Origin: an uncultured Clostridia bacterium | GTDB taxonomy: Bacteria > Bacillota > Clostridia > UBA1381 | Reading direction: 5' to 3' | Assembly: GCA_934481375.1 (NCBI GenBank) | Contig: CAKSPN010000042.1 | Location: forward strand, 1-10,596 | DNA: 10,596 bases | Part shown: in pieces, positions 7,620-10,596 of the stretch | Layout: the number at the start of each line of letters is the position of its first letter | Position numbering within the stretch: position 1 is the stretch's first letter | Translations under genes and position numbers: made by a program | The notes under the pieces: generated by a model | What the model was told of the DNA's origin: nothing | The model's database searches: none | What the model saw: only the letters and a program-made list of their open reading frames with translations

Positions 7620-8834
7620 ATGAGGAATGTAAAAGATTACGGCGCTGTCGGCGACGGAAAAACGTTGGATACCGCCGCATTTCAGAAAGCTATTGATGAG
7701 GGAGGTATGGTATACGTTCCCGGAGGCGTTTATAAAATAGGAACGCTGTACCTTAAAAGCAACGGCGGACTTCATCTTGATGCGGATTGCATCCTTAAGG
7801 CAAGTCACTGCCGTGAGGATTATAATGCCGATGATTTCTGTGAGCAGAACGAGGTGTTCCGAAGCGAGAATGTAACGGGTGCGCATCTTATAACCGCAGT
7901 TGAGCAGGAAAATATTACAATAGAGGGTCACGGCACGATTGACGGTCAGGGCGATTTCTGGATGAACGAAAGCAGAATGCAGAGAGGCTGGCCCGATGCG
8001 GAGGAGCGTGATTACGTGGCTAACGATGAGCGCCCGGGGCAGATGATTTATATATGCGAATGTAAAGATGTACATATTACCGATGTGAATATTGTAAACG
8101 GTCCGTATTGGCATTTGTTCTTTCACGGCTGTGACAATGTGATTGCACGGGGACTTTCTATACACGGCGACCGCCCGAGATGGACAAATGACGGAATAGA
8201 TATTGACTCTTGTTCACGTGTTACGGTCAGCGGCTGTGTGATAGATGTGGGCGATGACGGAATAACGCTCCGTGCGAATAACAAAACACTGAAAAATAAA
8301 AAAATCTGCGAAAGAGTCACAATTACAAACTGCGTTGTACATTCGCACCGTGACTGCGGAATGCGCATAGGCGTAGGCTCGGGCAAAATACAAAATTGTG
8401 TGATTTCAAATATGGATATAGAAGCTCCCAATCAAGTCGGAGTGGGAATTGTGGGACGCTGGAGCGAGAATTCAAAGACGGCGGCAACGACGGAAAATAT
8501 ATTTTTCACAAATCTTAATATCCGTGCAAGGCGCGCGCTTGAAATATGCGTTGCGCACGGTGAAAACCCTCTGCCGAATGAGTGCCATATAGATAATATC
8601 AGCTTTGACAATGTTATGCTTTGCCCGCGGGAGGATAATATTCTTCACGGATTTAAACATTCACGGCTTACAAATGTAAAGCTTAGTAACGTAACGGTGA
8701 AAAATGGCGGCGAAATAAGCATCAAAAATGCCGACGGCGTTGTTTTTGACGGGTTCAGGGATTTGTCCGAAACACCGTGCAATATAACGGCGCAGGATTG
8801 CACAGATGTGTATGTAAACGGAAAAATGATATAA
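7620..8834 (+). CDS. GH28-family polygalacturonase-like glycoside hydrolase, cytoplasmic
   Basis: A 404-residue right-handed beta-helix protein. The start has the Pectate_lyase_3-like entry motif VKDYGAVGDGKTLDTAAFQKAI (4-25), then repeated strand-turn units such as ITIEGHGTIDGQG. The GH28 active-site motifs are TNDGIDIDS with Asp191 (usually NTDG) and VGDDGI with Asp212-Asp213; the 21-residue gap equals that between Asp180 and Asp201 in Aspergillus polygalacturonase II. The usual GHG motif is replaced by SHRDCGMRIG with His243, and the RIK motif is not obvious; Arg280 is a candidate for the Arg. No signal peptide, so it would act on imported oligogalacturonides or related uronic-acid oligomers. 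AAAGGAG at 7607-7613 supports the ATG. The divergent AraC-type gene is the probable regulator. Exact linkage specificity is uncertain because of the altered motifs. Confidence 0.87.
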   Translation: MRNVKDYGAVGDGKTLDTAAFQKAIDEGGMVYVPGGVYKIGTLYLKSNGGLHLDADCILKASHCREDYNADDFCEQNEVFRSENVTGAHLITAVEQENITIEGHGTIDGQGDFWMNESRMQRGWPDAEERDYVANDERPGQMIYICECKDVHITDVNIVNGPYWHLFFHGCDNVIARGLSIHGDRPRWTNDGIDIDSCSRVTVSGCVIDVGDDGITLRANNKTLKNKKICERVTITNCVVHSHRDCGMRIGVGSGKIQNCVISNMDIEAPNQVGVGIVGRWSENSKTAATTENIFFTNLNIRARRALEICVAHGENPLPNECHIDNISFDNVMLCPREDNILHGFKHSRLTNVKLSNVTVKNGGEISIKNADGVVFDGFRDLSETPCNITAQDCTDVYVNGKMI

Positions 8835-8835
8835 G

Positions 8836-8873
8836 AAAAATACTAAGAGCGCATTTGCGCTCTTAGTGTTTTT
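8836..8873. terminator. Bidirectional intrinsic terminator between GH28 gene and sporulation unit
   Basis: An 11-bp stem ACTAAGAGCGC (8842-8852) / GCGCTCTTAGT (8857-8867) with loop ATTT is flanked by A5 (8836-8840) on the left and T5 (8869-8873) on the right. This symmetry gives a T tail on both strands, so it should end both the GH28 transcript and the converging lipoprotein transcript, whose stop codon is immediately adjacent at 8874. Confidence 0.92.
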
Positions 8874-9569
8874 CTATATCAGACGTTTGTATTCGTCTTT
8901 CAAATAACCTTCAATATCGGCAAGCTTTATCGGAAATTCCACAAACCCACGTGCATAGTAGGACAATTCATACGGCTGATAAAAAATCACAAGCTTGTTA
9001 TCCGCTATGTAAAAATTGTCCTCGGAGCGTATTGACGGGTGCTCCCAAAGGTCGCTGTATTCGTCTTTTTTATCTTCGAGAATTACGTCAATCAGCCTGT
9101 TAAGCTCGGTTTTGTAACTGTCGTCCTTAAAAAGGTCGGACAGCTTTATTGTTTTGCCGCCGAGGGTGTCGATGTTCCTCGGGTACCACAGCGTTGAGCC
9201 GTGCGCTCCGCCTGTGTACACGTAATGTTCTTCTATTACGCTTATAAAATCATCGGAATTGTTTTTCACAAGCTGATTTATTTCAAGCACGCATTTGTTT
9301 CCCATACGTATCTTGTCCGTGGAGTCGGACGCCATGGTGTCAAAGGAAACCGCCGCACCGTCGGTGTCCTGTATGATTGTTTTGTTAATCAAATCCTCAA
9401 AAGCGGAGTCTTTTAAGCCGGAAAAATGTATCAACTCTATACGTGCCGATGATATGTCCGTTTCATACTCTTTACAGGAAGTTTTAATCTTTGCACTGCC
9501 GCTGCCGCATGAACATAAAAGCAGGCACACAGCGGCGGCAGAGAACGCCTTTATTAAAGTATAATGCAT
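8874..9569 (-). CDS. Lipoprotein with DUF3298/RsiV-like domain
   Basis: A 231-residue protein with a lipoprotein signal peptide: Lys7, hydrophobic stretch 9-19 and the lipobox LCSC with the lipidated Cys21 (Cys at -2 is less usual). The mature part resembles the DUF4163/DUF3298 module of PdaC and RsiV: YTGGAHG at 118-124, the strand KTIKLSDLFKDD (139-150), and the C-terminal signature DNKLVIFYQPYELSYYARG (190-208) followed by EFPI. It lacks the cytoplasmic and membrane part of RsiV, so it is not an anti-sigma factor in itself. The start overlaps the end of spoIVA by 16 bases and has only a distant purine-rich stretch (GAGGGA) upstream, so it is probably translated by coupling to spoIVA. It would sit on the outer face of a membrane, perhaps in the mother cell or around the forespore; function is unknown. 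Confidence 0.8.
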   Translation of the reverse strand: MHYTLIKAFSAAAVCLLLCSCGSGSAKIKTSCKEYETDISSARIELIHFSGLKDSAFEDLINKTIIQDTDGAAVSFDTMASDSTDKIRMGNKCVLEINQLVKNNSDDFISVIEEHYVYTGGAHGSTLWYPRNIDTLGGKTIKLSDLFKDDSYKTELNRLIDVILEDKKDEYSDLWEHPSIRSEDNFYIADNKLVIFYQPYELSYYARGFVEFPIKLADIEGYLKDEYKRLI

Positions 9570-10596
9570 ATCAGACCGCCGCTTCCCTCGTTTATTATTC
9601 TTTGCAGAGTTTCACGAAGTTTGTTGCGTGACGCATCGGGCATACGTGAAAGCTTGTTATGTAAACCTTCGTTCACCAGTTCATATAAAGATTTTCCGAA
9701 GATATTTGACTCCCATATCTTAGCCGGATTTGTTTCAAATTCGCTTAAAAGATAATGCACAAGCTCCTCGCTTTGCTTTTCCGTTCCCACTATCGGACTT
9801 ACTACCGTTTCTATGTCCGCACGCATCATATGTATTGACGGAGCGCTTGCACGGAGCCTGACTCCGAAGCGGCCGCCCTGCTTAACGATTTTCGGTTCAT
9901 CAAGCGTAAGCTCGTCGGTTGACGGGGAGACAACCCCGTATCCTTTTTCACGCACTTCGTGCAGTGCAAATGCCACCTTGTCGTACTCTTTTTTCATCTT
10001 GCCAAGCTCGGACATCAGCTTGATAAGCCCTTCCTCGCTGTCTATCTCAAATCCCGACTGCTCGCCGAGAACTTTATAGAACAGCTCCTCGGGCAACGTT
10101 ATGGTCATTTTAACGGTTCCGTCTCCGAGGTCGATACCGTTTATTTCGGAGGAAAGTATAAAATCATATGCTCCGAGGTTTTCGCAAAGCGGGCGGGTAT
10201 CGCGGATTTTTGAAACATTGTTTATTTTATCGATAACAGCGGAATATATGTCGGATTTCAGCCAATGATCGGACGGTACGGCTTCGAGCCATGCCGGAAC
10301 GGTAATATTGATTTCCTTGAGCGGAAATTCAAAAAGTACGCTTTCGATAATGTCGTGTATGTCGTTTGCTTCAAGCTCCTCGCAGTTCACCGCAATGACA
10401 GGCACGCCGTGCGTGTTTTCGATTTCGGCTTTTACACGCTGAGCATCGGCGGATTTTGGGTCAACCGAGTTTAATACAACGATAAATGGCTTGTTTATCG
10501 CCTTAAGTTCGTTTATTACACGTGTTTCGGCGTCGATGTAGTCTTTGCGGTCAATCTCGGTTATTGAGCCGTCCGTAGTGACGACAAGTCCTATTG
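9554..10596 (-). CDS. spoIVA: Stage IV sporulation protein A, C-terminal part (5' end outside window)
   Basis: The frame is open to the window edge, giving 346 residues of a protein usually about 490 long; the GTG at 10405 is internal. The first visible part, GLVVTTDGSITEIDRKDYID, AETRVINELKAINKPFIVVLNSVDP, matches the end of the SpoIVA nucleotide-binding domain, and the protein ends with RIINEGSGGLICIIL, the conserved SpoIVA C terminus. The Walker A region lies beyond the edge. In Bacillus subtilis SpoIVA is an ATPase of the mother cell that polymerises on the forespore surface, anchored by SpoVM, to form the basement layer of the spore coat; in Clostridioides difficile it partners with SipL. 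Expression from a sigma-E promoter upstream, outside the window, is expected from known biology. A lipoprotein gene overlaps its 3' end. Confidence 0.95.
   Translation of the reverse strand, partial: IGLVVTTDGSITEIDRKDYIDAETRVINELKAINKPFIVVLNSVDPKSADAQRVKAEIENTHGVPVIAVNCEELEANDIHDIIESVLFEFPLKEINITVPAWLEAVPSDHWLKSDIYSAVIDKINNVSKIRDTRPLCENLGAYDFILSSEINGIDLGDGTVKMTITLPEELFYKVLGEQSGFEIDSEEGLIKLMSELGKMKKEYDKVAFALHEVREKGYGVVSPSTDELTLDEPKIVKQGGRFGVRLRASAPSIHMMRADIETVVSPIVGTEKQSEELVHYLLSEFETNPAKIWESNIFGKSLYELVNEGLHNKLSRMPDASRNKLRETLQRIINEGSGGLICIIL

Noticed and set aside
7584..8165. 193-codon open frame on the - strand over the start of the GH28 gene
   Set aside because: It is antisense to a convincing beta-helix enzyme, with no recognisable motif; a by-product of codon bias.

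Overview
The window looks like chromosomal DNA from a spore-forming member of the Clostridia (Firmicutes), probably a plant-polysaccharide degrader of the gut type. The evidence is an unmistakable C-terminal part of the sporulation ATPase SpoIVA at the right edge, strong AGGAGG-type ribosome binding sites, moderate-to-low GC, and a Firmicutes-style carbohydrate locus with a mix of exported and cytoplasmic enzymes. Genus cannot be read from the sequence.

Left part (1-3101, + strand): two exported or surface proteins, 13 bases apart. The first enters from outside the window and carries a CBM9-like carbohydrate-binding module followed by two Ig-like modules. The second is a secreted SGNH/GDSL-type carbohydrate esterase with its own Ig-like modules. 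The last Ig-like module of the first protein and the first of the second are recognisably related. A hairpin at 3105-3141 closes this unit.

Middle part (3160-6685, + strand): a near-consensus sigma-A promoter (TTGACT, 17 bp, TATAAT) drives three tightly packed genes: a cytoplasmic SGNH hydrolase, a GH36 alpha-galactosidase whose start overlaps the previous gene by 23 bases, and a NarL/FixJ-type response regulator without a visible sensor kinase. An intrinsic terminator overlaps the stop codon of the regulator.

Right-middle part (6684-8873): an AraC-family regulator (- strand) is divergent from a GH28 polygalacturonase-like enzyme (+ strand) across a 132-base AT-rich intergenic region. That region holds a perfect-consensus promoter for the AraC gene, with its -10 box inside a 12-bp-arm palindrome, plus at least one more copy of the same half-site 31 bp away. 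This is the most information-rich non-coding stretch of the window and probably a regulatory switch for pectin-related genes.

Right edge (8874-10596, - strand): spoIVA (C-terminal ~346 residues) overlapping by 16 bases with a lipoprotein of the DUF3298/RsiV-like kind. A symmetric bidirectional terminator separates this sporulation unit from the GH28 gene.

Taken together the carbohydrate genes suggest extracellular binding and deacylation of a plant glycan, import by a transporter not in the window, and cytoplasmic trimming by GH36, GH28 and a second SGNH esterase, under control of an AraC regulator and an orphan-looking response regulator. Acetylated pectin is the most natural substrate guess, but it is an inference. 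I see no mobile element, CRISPR array, tRNA or rRNA. I did not find a clearly new molecular system; the best leads are the divergent operator array, the co-transcribed response regulator, and the lipoprotein coupled to spoIVA.
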